Of a stretch of DNA of 64,000 nt, positions 53,883 to 64,000 are shown one piece after another. Every line of letters starts with the position of its first letter. Positions within the stretch are counted from its first letter, which is position 1. This DNA comes from Amycolatopsis dendrobii (GTDB lineage: Bacteria; Actinomycetota; Actinomycetes; Mycobacteriales; Pseudonocardiaceae): contig NZ_JACGZW010000003.1 of assembly GCF_014145675.1 (NCBI RefSeq), positions 434,001 to 498,000 on the forward strand. The letters run 5' to 3'. A model generated the notes under the pieces. The model saw only the letters and a list, made by a program, of their open reading frames with translations, searched no databases and was not told where the DNA came from. The position numbers and the translations under genes were made by a program.

Positions 53883-55312
53883 ACCGGTTCTCCTGTCTGC
53901 ACAACGTCTCCGGACCGGGTCACGGCCCGTTCGACAGCTGCCGCGATCGCGAGCACGACCACGTTGACCGCGAGCCCGACCAGCCCGACGTTCACGGTGC
54001 CGACGAGCTTGGTGTCCACGAAGGTCAGCCAGATCACCACGACCTCGCCCGCCAGCAGCCCGGCGAACACCGGGGCCTTGCCGACCGGGACCTTCTTCAG
54101 GAAGCCCAGCAGGTTCGCCGGGGCCAGCTGCACCGACCCGGAGTAGGTGAGCAGCAGCAGGTTCGCCAGCAGGTCCGGCCGGAAGATGCCGAGCACGAGG
54201 GCGAGCGCGCTGGCCAGCACGACCGTCCCGTGGTTGATCCAGAACTGCTTGCGCTCGCTGCGCACCCGGGTGATGTTCCTTGCCACCAACGAGGAAATGC
54301 CGATCAGGATGCCCGCCGCGGGCACCATCGCGGTGGCTGTCGCGGCGACGACCACGAGCCCGGTGACCCAGCCCGGCAGCGCCTCCTTGCTCAACGACAG
54401 CAGCACGCCGTTCGGGTCGCTTCCCTTGGGCACCACCAGGATCGCCGCGAATCCGATGATCATCGGCAGCAGCAGGCACAGCTCGTAGACCGGCATCCAG
54501 GTGTAGTTGCGGCGCAGCACCTTCGGGTCGCGCGCGGACATCAGCGCGGGCCACGTGTGCGGCAGCGTCATCAGCCCGACGCCGATCGCGCTGACCAGCA
54601 TGCTCGTGATGAACCACGTGTGGTCGTTGGCCCCGGCGTGCACGAACAGCTTCTCCGGATGCAGCTGGTCGATCTTGTGGAACACCCCGGACACGCCGCC
54701 CGCGAAGTGCGCGGGCACCGCGATGATCAGCACCACCAGGACGACGAGCATGATCGCGTCCTTGAAGTACGACGTCGCCGCGACGCCGCGCAGCCCGGCC
54801 CACAGCACGAACGCGACCACCAGCACGCTGCCCGCGATCATGCTGAGCGTGCCGGACGCGTGGTCGCCGGTCACGAGCCGGACGATCAGCCCGAGCCCGG
54901 TGATCTGCAGTTGCAGGTACGGCAGCACGAACACGACGCCGAGGATCGCCGACACCGTGCCCAGCGCGCGGCTCGAGTACCGATCCTCGAGGAAGTCGCC
55001 CTGGGTCAGATAGCCGCGTTCCTTGCCCATCCGCCAGATCCGCTTGGCGAGGAAGAACAGGACCACGTAGGCGATCGGCACGTACGGCAGCGCGTACATC
55101 GCGGCCACGCCGCCGGAGAACGCCAGCCCGGCCATGCCGAGGAAGGTGAAGGTCGTGAAGACCTCGCCCGCCTGCAGAAACCACATGGTCAGCGCGCCGA
55201 ACTTGCGGCCGCCGACGGTCCATTCCGCGAGGTCCGCGGCGGGACGGCGGCGGCCCACGAAGCCGAGCACGCCGATGAGCACGATGCCGGCGAGGGTGAA
55301 GGCGAGGATCAT
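53879..55312 (-). CDS. Sodium:solute symporter (SSS family)
   Basis: 477 residues from ATG 55312, with GAGGAGG upstream; the longer frame overlaps the DUF3311 gene and is excluded. About thirteen spans with the SSS features WTVGGRKFGALTMWFLQAGE, LTQGDFLEDRYSSRALG and ATATAMVPAAGILIGISSLV. It should import an organic solute with sodium. It is preceded by DUF3311 and followed by an amidohydrolase, a standard actinobacterial arrangement. Confidence 0.87.
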   Translation of the reverse strand: MILAFTLAGIVLIGVLGFVGRRRPAADLAEWTVGGRKFGALTMWFLQAGEVFTTFTFLGMAGLAFSGGVAAMYALPYVPIAYVVLFFLAKRIWRMGKERGYLTQGDFLEDRYSSRALGTVSAILGVVFVLPYLQLQITGLGLIVRLVTGDHASGTLSMIAGSVLVVAFVLWAGLRGVAATSYFKDAIMLVVLVVLIIAVPAHFAGGVSGVFHKIDQLHPEKLFVHAGANDHTWFITSMLVSAIGVGLMTLPHTWPALMSARDPKVLRRNYTWMPVYELCLLLPMIIGFAAILVVPKGSDPNGVLLSLSKEALPGWVTGLVVVAATATAMVPAAGILIGISSLVARNITRVRSERKQFWINHGTVVLASALALVLGIFRPDLLANLLLLTYSGSVQLAPANLLGFLKKVPVGKAPVFAGLLAGEVVVIWLTFVDTKLVGTVNVGLVGLAVNVVVLAIAAAVERAVTRSGDVVQTGEPV

Positions 55313-55314
55313 CG

Positions 55315-55512
55315 TCAATCCTCCTCGCCGCTGCGGGACAGGAGCCGTTCCGACAGCAGCAGCGCCGGAGTGAACATGAGACACCAGAAAGCGCCCCACA
55401 CCATCATCTTCGGCAAGCCCAGCCACAGGCCCGACGAGTTGACGAAGGGGAGGAACGGCATGAGGACGAGAGCGACTACGGGGACGATCGGGGGGAGGTA
55501 GTAGCTGCGCAT
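55315..55512 (-). CDS. DUF3311 small membrane subunit
   Basis: 65 residues from ATG 55512. Two spans (PPIVPVVALVLMPFLPFV and MMVWGAFWCLMFTPALLL) and the N-P-like turn NSSGLWLGLPKMMVWG match DUF3311, found almost only ahead of SSS symporter genes. It is likely an accessory subunit for the symporter encoded 3 bases further on. Confidence 0.8.
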   Translation of the reverse strand: MRSYYLPPIVPVVALVLMPFLPFVNSSGLWLGLPKMMVWGAFWCLMFTPALLLSERLLSRSGEED

Positions 55513-55589
55513 GGGCACACGCTGCCAGAAGGGGCGGCTCTCGGCAGGTTGGTTTCATACCGGTTTCGCAGCCCTCGCCGCGGTCAGGT

Positions 55590-56054
55590 TTACAGCGGGA
55601 TGGCGTGTTCGGTCGCGTAGTGGTGGATCAGCGATTCGACGGTGCGGCGGAAGGTGTCCTGGCGGCTTTCGCTCAGGGTCGCCGCCAGTTGGCCCAGTTC
55701 GGTGTCGATCGCGTCGCGCACCTGGTGCACCACAGCTCGCCCCGCCGAGGTGACCGTGACGTGGACGGCGCGGCGGTTGCCGGGGACTGCGATGCGCTGG
55801 ACCAAGCCTCGGCGTTCGGCCCGGTCCACCAGCCCGGTGACGCTGGACTTCTCCAGTTCGAGGATTCCGGCCAGTTGCCGCATGCCGATCTCGCGGTCGT
55901 CCAGTACGGCGAGCATGCGCAGCTGGGTGACCGACAGTCCTTGTTCCCCGGCCAGCCGGCCCAGTACGGCTTGCACGATGAACGACAGCTGGACGAGGGC
56001 GTCGGTGAGGTTCAGCTCCGGCGGCGGGGCGTCTGCGGGCGGGGAAACGGTCAC
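55590..56054 (-). CDS. MarR-family regulator
   Basis: 154 residues from GTG 56054. Winged HTH: VTQLRMLAVLDDREIGMRQL, ILELEKSSVTGLVDRAERRG and wing VPGNRRAVHVTVTSAGRAVV. It is divergent from the FMN reductase gene; two identical-spaced direct repeats lie in the gap and are its probable binding sites. It likely represses the reductase/dehydrogenase pair, released by an electrophile or phenolic compound. Confidence 0.87.
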   Translation of the reverse strand: MTVSPPADAPPPELNLTDALVQLSFIVQAVLGRLAGEQGLSVTQLRMLAVLDDREIGMRQLAGILELEKSSVTGLVDRAERRGLVQRIAVPGNRRAVHVTVTSAGRAVVHQVRDAIDTELGQLAATLSESRQDTFRRTVESLIHHYATEHAIPL

Positions 56055-56074
56055 GGGGACCAGGTTAGCTTGAC

Positions 56075-56114
56075 TTAGTTCGTGACACCAACTATTTTAG
56101 TTCGTGTCACCAAC
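56075..56114. promoter_or_regulatory. Two direct repeats, 22 bp apart: probable MarR operators
   Basis: TTAGTTCGTGACACCAAC (56,075-56,092) and TTAGTTCGTGTCACCAAC (56,097-56,114) differ at one base and start 22 bp apart, two helix turns. Each contains an imperfect TTGGTG/CGTGACACCAA dyad. They cover the divergent promoter. Confidence 0.7.
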
Positions 56115-56150
56115 AGTCCGCTAGACGAACCAAACGGGAGAAACGCGCCC

Positions 56151-56717
56151 ATGGCAGACAGGAAACGCATCGCCGTCGTCGTGGGAAGCACCCGCCCTTC
56201 CCGGATTTGCGGGGATGTCGCGGCCTGGACGCGGGCCCGGCTGCAGGAGGGCAGCGGACTCGGCTACGGACTGGTCGACCTCGCGGAGATCGCGTTGCCG
56301 TTCCTCGACGAGCCCGTCAAGGCCGCGGCGCAGCAGTACGCGCACGAGCACACCCGGGCCTGGAGCGAGCTGGTGCAGAGCTATCACGGGTTCTTTTTCG
56401 TTTTCCCGCAATACAATTGGGGCTATCCGGGGGTGCTCAAGAACGCGCTGGACTATCTCTGCCGGGAGTGGCGCGACCGGCCCGCCAGCCTGCTCTCCTA
56501 CGGCACCCGCGGCGGAGGGAAGGCCGCCGAGCAGTTCGTCACCGTCCTGCACGGGCTGCACATGCGAGTGCTCGGCACGCACGTCGAAGCCGTCATCACC
56601 GACGCGGACGTGGACGACAACGGGCAGTTGCGCGACATCGAAGGCACGCTGCGTCCGAACCGCACGCTGCTGCGCAAGATCGACGAAGAGATGACCGAGG
56701 CCGTGAGCCGTCAATGA
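56151..56717 (+). CDS. NADPH-dependent FMN reductase
   Basis: 188 residues from ATG 56151 (GGGAG upstream). Flavodoxin-like fold: VVVGSTRPSRICGDVAAW (FMN phosphate loop), FVFPQYNWGYPGVLKNALDY and YGTRGGGKAA. It reduces FMN or quinones with NADPH. It is the first gene of a two-gene unit controlled by the divergent MarR regulator, consistent with quinone or azo-compound detoxification. Confidence 0.87.
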   Translation: MADRKRIAVVVGSTRPSRICGDVAAWTRARLQEGSGLGYGLVDLAEIALPFLDEPVKAAAQQYAHEHTRAWSELVQSYHGFFFVFPQYNWGYPGVLKNALDYLCREWRDRPASLLSYGTRGGGKAAEQFVTVLHGLHMRVLGTHVEAVITDADVDDNGQLRDIEGTLRPNRTLLRKIDEEMTEAVSRQ

Positions 56718-56731
56718 CTGGAGGAATGATC

Positions 56732-57613
56732 ATGACCGAACCATCTCGCCGGGTAGGTTTCATCGGACTCGGGAGGATGGGCGCCGCTATCGCCGGTCGC
56801 CTGCTTGACGCGGGATACGACGTCACCGTGTGGAGCCGCAGCGCGGGCAAAGCGGACGATCTGGCCGCGCGAGGCGCGAACGTGGGCGAAACTCCCGAGG
56901 ACGCGATCGCCGCCGGGACCGTCTTTTCCATGCTGAGCGACGAGAACGCGGTGCGGCAGGTGTTCACCGCCAAGCGGCTCCGCTCCGCTCCGGAGGGCTT
57001 CGTCCACGTCAACCACGCGACCATCAGCCCGGAAGCGGCCCGCGAGTTCGCTGCGCAGGGCGGACGGTATCTGAGCGCACCCGTGGTCGGCCGTCCGGAA
57101 GCCGTGGTGACGGGGAAGCTGACCGTGCTGGTGTCCGGCGACGCGGAGGCCCGTGCCGAAGCCTCGCCGATGCTCGCCGCGATCGGACGGCAGGTCTGGG
57201 AGTTCGGCGACGCCGTGGACGCCGCGCCGACGGCGAAGATTTCGGTGAACTATCTGATCATTCACGCGTTGCAGGCGCTGTCCGAGTCGATCACCGTGCT
57301 GGAGCACGCCGGACTGGACACCGGGCGGTTCGTCGACATGATCAACGATTCCGTCTTCCCCGGCGCCGTTTACCGCGGCTACGGGGACGCTATCGCTAAC
57401 AGCGCCTACGCGCCGCCGGGGTTCACCGCCGCGCTGGGGCTGAAGGACCTGAAGCTCGCGCTGGACACCGCCGGCGAACTGGGCGTCGACCTGCCCGCCG
57501 GGCCGGTTCTGCAGGACGTGTTCGCCACCGCGGTCGAGCAGGTCGGCGCGGACCTCGACTGGGCGAGCATCGCGGAGGTGACCCGGCGGCGGTCCGGCGG
57601 CGAACCGCGCTGA
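56732..57613 (+). CDS. 6-phosphogluconate dehydrogenase-like NAD(P)-binding oxidoreductase
   Basis: 293 residues from ATG 56732 (GGAGGA six bases upstream); ATG 56714, overlapping the reductase stop, is the alternative. The N-terminal Rossmann motif is VGFIGLGRMGAAIAGRLLDA and the helical C-domain begins near AKISVNYLIIHALQALSESI, as in beta-hydroxyacid dehydrogenases and imine reductases. The usual catalytic Lys (KxxxN) is seen in this AKISVNY segment. Substrate unknown; co-expression with the FMN reductase suggests redox detoxification. Confidence 0.82.
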   Translation: MTEPSRRVGFIGLGRMGAAIAGRLLDAGYDVTVWSRSAGKADDLAARGANVGETPEDAIAAGTVFSMLSDENAVRQVFTAKRLRSAPEGFVHVNHATISPEAAREFAAQGGRYLSAPVVGRPEAVVTGKLTVLVSGDAEARAEASPMLAAIGRQVWEFGDAVDAAPTAKISVNYLIIHALQALSESITVLEHAGLDTGRFVDMINDSVFPGAVYRGYGDAIANSAYAPPGFTAALGLKDLKLALDTAGELGVDLPAGPVLQDVFATAVEQVGADLDWASIAEVTRRRSGGEPR

Positions 57614-57858
57614 GGAACGGCGCTTCGCGCAGCAGCGGCGGAAGGGGCGGCGGACCGCCGAACGATGGAAATTTCCTTGGCACCCGGAGTAACCCTGCCA
57701 CCCCTGGAGGCCGTGCCGGAGCGCTCGCCCGGCGACTCGTCACGCGCTTGAGCAGCACCGCTTCCGGAATGCACACGAGCGGGGTGGGGACAACCCCAGC
57801 ACGAGCCGTCGGGTCTGCTGGTTTCCCGCCGGGGCGCCGCGCCGCAATACTCGCCCGG

Positions 57859-58893
57859 GTGACCACCGAAAAGCTCGTCCTCCCCTCGCCCCCACGGCCG
57901 GGAAGCGACTTCGCCCGGCTTTGCCGCCGGATCGCCGACGCCGGTCTGCTCGACCGCCGCCCCGGCTACTACACCGCTCGAATCGCGCTCGTGACCGTGC
58001 TGTTCGCGGGAGGCTGGGTCGCGTTCGCGCTGCTCGGCGACTCGTGGTGGCAGCTGGCCGTGGCCGCGTTCCAGGCGTTCATGTTCGGGCAGATCGCCCT
58101 GCTTTCGCACGATCTGGCGCACCGGCAGGTGTTCCGGACGCGCCGTCCCGCGGAGATCGCCGGGCGTCTCGCCGGGAACCTCGGCATCGGGATGAGCTAC
58201 GGGTGGTGGATGGACAAGCACACCCGGCACCACGCGAATCCGAACCACGAGGAACTGGACCCGGACGTCGACCCGGACGTGCTCGTCTGGTCTCAGCGGC
58301 AGGCTCGGGAGGCGCGCGGCGTGCCCCGGTTCATCGGCCGGCACCAGGCGTTCTTGTTCTTCCCGCTGCTCACCCTCGAAGGCCTCAACCTGCACTGGTC
58401 CGGCATCCGCGCCGTCACGCGCCCCGGCCTGCGCCGTCGCGGGCTCGAAGCGGGGCTGCTGTTCACCCACCTCGCGGTCTACCTCGCCGCGCTGTTCATC
58501 GTCCTCCCGCCGGGGCTCGCGCTGCTGTTCTTCGCGGTCCACCAGGGGCTGTGGGGCGTCTACATGGGTTCGATCTTCGCGCCGAACCACAAGGGCATGC
58601 CGACGCTGACCGGCAAAACGGACCTGGACTTCCTGCGCAAGCAGGTGCTCACTTCCCGGAACGTCGCGGGCGGACCGGTGATCGACGTCCTGCTCGGCGG
58701 CCTCAACCACCAGATCGAGCACCATTTGTTCCCGAGCATGCCGTCGGTGCACCTGCGCCGCGCCCAGCCGGTGGTGGAGGCGTACTGCGCCGAGATCGGC
58801 ATCCCGTACCTGCGCACCGGGCTGGTGTCCTCGTACCGGCAGACGCTGCGGCACCTGCACGAAGCTGGGGCTCCTCTCAGGAACGCTTCGTAG
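57859..58893 (+). CDS. Membrane fatty acid desaturase
   Basis: 344 residues from GTG 57859; the 5' extension of the frame lacks a ribosome-binding site. All three histidine boxes are present: SHDLAHRQ (HxxxH), DKHTRHHANPNH (HxxHH) and NHQIEHHLFPSM (HxxHH). Four membrane spans lie between them. It matches acyl-lipid or acyl-CoA desaturases of the DesA3/linoleoyl type. It inserts a double bond in membrane lipids using two irons and an electron donor encoded elsewhere. Confidence 0.88.
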   Translation: MTTEKLVLPSPPRPGSDFARLCRRIADAGLLDRRPGYYTARIALVTVLFAGGWVAFALLGDSWWQLAVAAFQAFMFGQIALLSHDLAHRQVFRTRRPAEIAGRLAGNLGIGMSYGWWMDKHTRHHANPNHEELDPDVDPDVLVWSQRQAREARGVPRFIGRHQAFLFFPLLTLEGLNLHWSGIRAVTRPGLRRRGLEAGLLFTHLAVYLAALFIVLPPGLALLFFAVHQGLWGVYMGSIFAPNHKGMPTLTGKTDLDFLRKQVLTSRNVAGGPVIDVLLGGLNHQIEHHLFPSMPSVHLRRAQPVVEAYCAEIGIPYLRTGLVSSYRQTLRHLHEAGAPLRNAS

Positions 58894-58903
58894 ACTCGGT
58901 GGC

Positions 58904-59953
58904 ATGAGCTTCCAAGCATTGACTCCGGCGGCGTTCGGCGCGAAGGCCGCCGGAGCTCGTGCTGAGCGGATGCGCCGGTCTCCGCAGTACGCCGGCGGCG
59001 TCTTCCACAACGCCGCCGCCACTCGTGCGACGCCCTCCTCCCCCGGCGGGCTCGTGCGCGAGTTCCTGTTCGGCGAGGACCGCGCCCTCCGCCGACCGGG
59101 CGGCGCGATCCCGCTGATCTCCTCGCCCGCCGCCTCCTCCGCCGACGGTCTTTTCCTTACCTGGTACGGACATGCGTCGACGCTGGTGGAGATCGACGGC
59201 GCCCGCGTGCTGTGCGATCCGGTATGGGGCGACCGGGTTTCGCCCGCCGCGTTCGCCGGGCCGCGGCGGTTGCACGCTCCCCCGGTTTCGCTGCGGGAGC
59301 TGGGCGAACTGGACGCGATCGTGATCTCCCACGACCACTATGACCACCTGGACCTGCCCACCGTCCAGGCATTGATCTCGCTGACCGACGCGCCGTTTCT
59401 CGTCCCGCTCGGCGTCGGCGCGCACCTCGAACGGTGGCACGTCCCGGCCGCGCGGATCATCGAACTCGACTGGCACGAGGACGCCCTCGTGGCCGGGATC
59501 CGGTTCGTCGCCACGCCGGCGCAGCATTTTTCCGGCCGCGGCCTCGCGAACGACAGCACGCTGTGGGCGTCGTGGGTGATCGCCGGTCCGGCGCATCGCG
59601 TCTACTACAGCGGCGACACCGGATATTTCGCCGGTTTCGCCGAGATCGGCGCGAAGTACGGCCCGTTCGACGCGACGCTGATCCAGGTCGGCGCGTACGC
59701 CCCGCACTGGCCGGACATCCACATGACACCGGAGGAAGGCGTCGCCGCCCATCTGGACGTGCGCGGCGGGCTGCTGATCCCGGTGCACTGGGCGACGTTC
59801 ACGCTGGCCATGCACACCTGGTCGGATCCAGCGGACCGGGTGTGGCGGGAGGCGAAGGCCAGCGACCTCCCGCTCGCGATCCCGAAGCCGGGTCAGCGCG
59901 TCGACGCGTCCGCCCCGCCGCCGGTGGACGGATGGTGGCAGACCCTCGGCTGA
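58904..59953 (+). CDS. Metallo-beta-lactamase-fold hydrolase (NAPE-PLD/UlaG-like)
   Basis: 349 residues, ATG 58904, 10 bases after the desaturase stop. MBL motifs: TWYGHASTLVEIDG, ISHDHYDHLD (HxHxDH), YYSGDTGYF (Asp) and IPVHWATF (His). The extended N-terminus (FHNAAATR-type segment before the fold) is that of N-acyl-phosphatidylethanolamine phospholipase D-like bacterial proteins. Pairing with a desaturase suggests a lipid substrate; this is inference. Confidence 0.83.
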   Translation: MSFQALTPAAFGAKAAGARAERMRRSPQYAGGVFHNAAATRATPSSPGGLVREFLFGEDRALRRPGGAIPLISSPAASSADGLFLTWYGHASTLVEIDGARVLCDPVWGDRVSPAAFAGPRRLHAPPVSLRELGELDAIVISHDHYDHLDLPTVQALISLTDAPFLVPLGVGAHLERWHVPAARIIELDWHEDALVAGIRFVATPAQHFSGRGLANDSTLWASWVIAGPAHRVYYSGDTGYFAGFAEIGAKYGPFDATLIQVGAYAPHWPDIHMTPEEGVAAHLDVRGGLLIPVHWATFTLAMHTWSDPADRVWREAKASDLPLAIPKPGQRVDASAPPPVDGWWQTLG

Positions 59954-59957
59954 CCCG

Positions 59958-61136
59958 CTAAGCCGGGACGGACGAAGCCGCGAACTCGACCCGGTGCCGG
60001 TGCACGTCGCCGAACATCTTCTCCGGGCTCATCGCCGTCTTCATCATCACGGGCATCAGCAAGTCGCGCATGATCCGCGCGACCGGCCCCGCCGCCTTGT
60101 CGTTGTTGATCTTCGCCGCTCGCGCGATGATCCGTTCGACCCGTTCCCGCCGGGCCGCCTCGTACTGGGCGAAAGCCGTTGCCACGTCAGGAGCGTCCCG
60201 CAGCGCGCGGGCCAGTTCGAGCGAACTCTCGACCGCCTGCGACGCTCCCTGCCCGGAACTCGGCGACGTCGGATGCGCGGCGTCTCCGACCAGGACGACC
60301 CGGCCGCGATGCCACGTCCGCACCGTCGGGATGTCCTCCAGGATTCCTGGCCGGCCAACGTCTTCCGGCTTCAGCAGGGCGATGATGTCCCGCGCCGGGA
60401 CGTCGTCCGCGTGCCGTTCGCGCAGCACCGAGAGCCAGTGTTGCGGCGGCGCGGTTTTCGCCTCGGCCGGGTCGGCGGCGGGGACGTTGCTGAACCAGAG
60501 AATCTCGTCCGCGTCGATGAAGTAGCCGAAGAACGCCCGCTTGCCGAAGGCGAAGTGCTGGCAGTTCCCGGTGACCGGCAGGCCGGGGTTGCGGATCCAG
60601 CCGCCGAGGCCGAGCAGTCCGGTGTAGCGCGGAGCGGCAGCCGCTGGGTCCAAAGCGGACCGGACTGCCGACCGGATGCCGTCCGCTCCGATCAGCACGT
60701 CGCCTGCCGCGGAAGAACCGTCCGCGAAGTGCGCGATCGCCTGGTCCGCTTTGTTCTCGACGGACTTCAGCCGTTTGCCGAATTCGGCGGTGATCCCCCG
60801 GCTCAATGCTTCGTCCATCAGCGCGCGGTACAGCCGGTCCCGGCGCAGCAGCAGGCTCGGCGGCAGGTCCGGCAGTCCGTCGAATCTGCCGACCACGCGG
60901 CCTTTGTGGTTCTGCATCACCATCCCGGGCACTTCGATGCCGACCGCGGCCACCGCGTCGTCGGCGCCGATCTGCCGCAAAGCGTTGCGGCCGTTGGGAG
61001 ACAGCGTCAGCGCGCTGCCGACTCCGTCCGCCGCCTTCGGATAAGCCTCGTAGACAGTGGCTTCGATTCCCGCGCGCTGCAACGCCATCGCGGTGGCCGC
61101 ACCGGCGATGCCGCCGCCGATCACTGATACGTTCAT
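59958..61136 (-). CDS. FAD-dependent aromatic monooxygenase (TetX-like)
   Basis: 392 residues from ATG 61136 (GGGGAG upstream), overlapping the PadR stop. Group A flavoprotein monooxygenase motifs: NVSVIGGGIAGAATAMALQR (FAD ADP-binding), DVLIGADGIRSAVR (DG motif) and GRVVLVGDAAHPTSPSSGQG (GD motif). It hydroxylates an aromatic or polycyclic compound with NAD(P)H. Coupling with a PadR repressor resembles inducible self-protection or antibiotic-modifying units. Confidence 0.87.
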   Translation of the reverse strand: MNVSVIGGGIAGAATAMALQRAGIEATVYEAYPKAADGVGSALTLSPNGRNALRQIGADDAVAAVGIEVPGMVMQNHKGRVVGRFDGLPDLPPSLLLRRDRLYRALMDEALSRGITAEFGKRLKSVENKADQAIAHFADGSSAAGDVLIGADGIRSAVRSALDPAAAAPRYTGLLGLGGWIRNPGLPVTGNCQHFAFGKRAFFGYFIDADEILWFSNVPAADPAEAKTAPPQHWLSVLRERHADDVPARDIIALLKPEDVGRPGILEDIPTVRTWHRGRVVLVGDAAHPTSPSSGQGASQAVESSLELARALRDAPDVATAFAQYEAARRERVERIIARAAKINNDKAAGPVARIMRDLLMPVMMKTAMSPEKMFGDVHRHRVEFAASSVPA

Positions 61137-61729
61137 GTTCTCCCCTTGAAATAGGTTTCCCACGCCTGCCGGTAGTCCTCCCCGGCGACCGACTCGGCGA
61201 GCCGTTCGACGAAGCCGCGCTCCGCCTCGACCTTCGTCAGCCGGTAGTCCTCCTCGACCAGGAACCACCAGGCGAGCCCCTGCTCCCGCCCCGCGTCGAT
61301 CGTCGCGCGGATGTCGTCCGCGATCGCGGCGAGCGCGACGAGCCGCTGCTGGAGCAGCTCGAGCAGTTCGTCCACGGGCAGCACGACGAACAGCGACAAC
61401 GCCGCCCCGAACAGCGGATACTCGGTGGCCGGCTCGGCGACGAGCTCGCGCATCCAGTCGAACAGCTCGAGCCGCCCGGTAGGCGTGATGGCGTAGACCG
61501 TCCGCTCCGGACGCGCCGAATCGCGCAGCGTCTCCTGCGCCGCGATGAACCCGGCCTTCTCCAGCTGCCCGACCACCATGTACAGCGAGCTGCGGGTGTA
61601 CTTGAAATCCCGCTCCTTGCCGTACTCCACGAGCCGCCGCGCCATCTCGTACGGATGCATCGGCTCCTCGAGCAAGCCCGCCAGCACGGCCAGCCCGAGC
61701 GGATTCCCCACCACGCGTCGCTTCACCAC
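61133..61729 (-). CDS. PadR-family regulator
   Basis: 198 residues from GTG 61729 (GTG 61726 also possible). The N-terminal winged HTH is typical: LAVLAGLLEEPMHPYEMARR, YTRSSLYMVVGQLEKAGFIA, ERTVYAITPTGRLEL. The C-terminal half is the long helical dimerisation domain of Vir-type PadR proteins. It is the first gene of the operon with the monooxygenase. A perfect dyad in the upstream gap is the probable operator, giving autoregulation. Confidence 0.88.
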   Translation of the reverse strand: MVKRRVVGNPLGLAVLAGLLEEPMHPYEMARRLVEYGKERDFKYTRSSLYMVVGQLEKAGFIAAQETLRDSARPERTVYAITPTGRLELFDWMRELVAEPATEYPLFGAALSLFVVLPVDELLELLQQRLVALAAIADDIRATIDAGREQGLAWWFLVEEDYRLTKVEAERGFVERLAESVAGEDYRQAWETYFKGRT

Positions 61730-61764
61730 AGCTCCTTAGTCAGGATCGACTATACGCAGAAGAG

Positions 61765-61780
61765 TAGTCGATGTCGACTA
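61765..61780. promoter_or_regulatory. PadR-type operator
   Basis: TAGTCGA-TG-TCGACTA is a perfect 7-bp dyad; a further half site TCGACTAT lies at 61,746-61,753. It sits 36 bases before the PadR start, in the gap shared with the Smr gene. Confidence 0.65.
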
Positions 61781-61805
61781 TGAATGCGTGGGGTAGGAAG
61801 GACCT

Positions 61806-62060
61806 ATGAAGCTCAAGCTCGATCTTCACGACATCTACAACCGCGGCGGGGAGATCGACCGGGCACTGCGCGCGGTCATCGACGAGGCGGTCGCGAAGAA
61901 GGCGCCGCTCGTGGAGATCATCCCGGGCAAGGGGTCAGGGCAGCTGAAGAAGCACGTGCTGCGGTTCCTGGAGCGCAAGGACGTGAAGGCGCTCTACCAC
62001 CGCGTCGAGAAGGACAAAGACAACTTCGGGCGGGTGTTCGTGCACTTCCGCTGGAAATAA
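61806..62060 (+). CDS. Smr-domain protein
   Basis: 84 residues, ATG 61806 with GGAAGGA upstream. It consists of a single Smr (small MutS-related) domain: KLKLDLHDIYNRGGEIDRAL, VEIIPGKGSGQLKKHVLRFL (the GKGxG nucleic-acid/nuclease loop) and FGRVFVHFRWK. Stand-alone Smr proteins are nicking nucleases or RNA-cleavage factors for stalled ribosomes in other bacteria; the role here is not known. Confidence 0.85.
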   Translation: MKLKLDLHDIYNRGGEIDRALRAVIDEAVAKKAPLVEIIPGKGSGQLKKHVLRFLERKDVKALYHRVEKDKDNFGRVFVHFRWK

Positions 62061-62061
62061 A

Positions 62062-62109
62062 CCTCGTGAGCGGCGATCACGGTTAGAACCGTGATCGCCG
62101 CTCACGAGG
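62062..62109. terminator. Perfect 23-bp palindromic terminator between convergent genes
   Basis: 62,062-62,084 and 62,087-62,109 are exact complements with a 2-base loop. It separates the Smr gene from the hsa operon and can act in both directions. Confidence 0.8.
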
Positions 62110-62112
62110 GAG

Positions 62113-64000
<1,888 letters not shown>

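Overview
High-GC DNA with frequent GTG/TTG starts and stop/start overlaps (ATGA, GTGA) points to an actinomycete. The gene content (SigB, DUF3099, many XRE, MarR and PadR regulators, KstR-type sterol catabolism) fits the Pseudonocardiaceae and is closest in style to Amycolatopsis. The species cannot be fixed from the sequence alone.

Positions 1 to about 14,857 look like accessory DNA. 1-4463 is the late end of a siphovirus-type prophage: tail proteins, small membrane and coiled-coil proteins, a GH25 endolysin and a holin. It is followed by a terminator and a CRISPR-like hairpin array (4634-5078) that has type I-E-like repeats, 'spacers' that resemble one another, no cas genes nearby and a strong terminator at its end. 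Next come an unknown gene, a secreted trypsin-fold pseudoprotease (His to Gln, Ser to Ala), a small HTH protein and a tRNA-like element whose 3' end faces the prophage. 7241-11,091 is a tightly overlapping minus-strand operon that I read as a candidate, probably undescribed RiPP system: unknown protein, APH-like pseudokinase, membrane/coiled-coil protein, radical SAM/SPASM maturase, a 56-residue precursor with three aromatic-x-basic motifs, and an intact APH-like kinase. A second membrane/coiled-coil gene, an XRE-TPR regulator, a NUDIX gene and a gene starting inside a LexA-type box complete the region. The junction to core DNA can be placed near 14,857, because a dispersed hairpin element that is complete at 23,489-23,616 has lost its outer arm there.

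14,979-35,953 is mostly housekeeping: DUF3099, M20 amidohydrolase, methyltransferase, D-aminoacyl-tRNA deacylase, SigB behind an ECF-type promoter, class I fumarase and paired lipoproteins. It also holds a six-gene coupled phosphonate operon (FAD oxidoreductase, phosphonatase-like hydrolase, binding protein, ATPase, two permeases) with a GntR regulator and DoxX gene nearby, an APC transporter, an active secreted trypsin and a divergent MarR/esterase pair.

35,957-48,922 is a sterol side-chain catabolic cluster: nitronate monooxygenase-like enzyme, fadD19, echA19, a second acyl-CoA synthetase, a DUF35 protein, ltp4, ltp3, cyp125 and fadA5. Five KstR-type boxes sit at its divergent promoters. 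FadD19 and Ltp3/Ltp4 are known from work on C24-branched (plant) sterols. YihY and transglutaminase-like genes interrupt it. At the right edge hsaD (partial), hsaC and hsaB encode steroid ring A/B cleavage on the minus strand.

48,923-62,060 holds a 20-21-bp minisatellite, small oxidoreductases and hydrolases, LtrA, an amidohydrolase/sodium-symporter/DUF3311 operon, and two regulator-controlled redox units (MarR with FMN reductase and 6PGDH-like genes; PadR with a FAD monooxygenase). A desaturase, a metallo-hydrolase and an Smr protein complete it.
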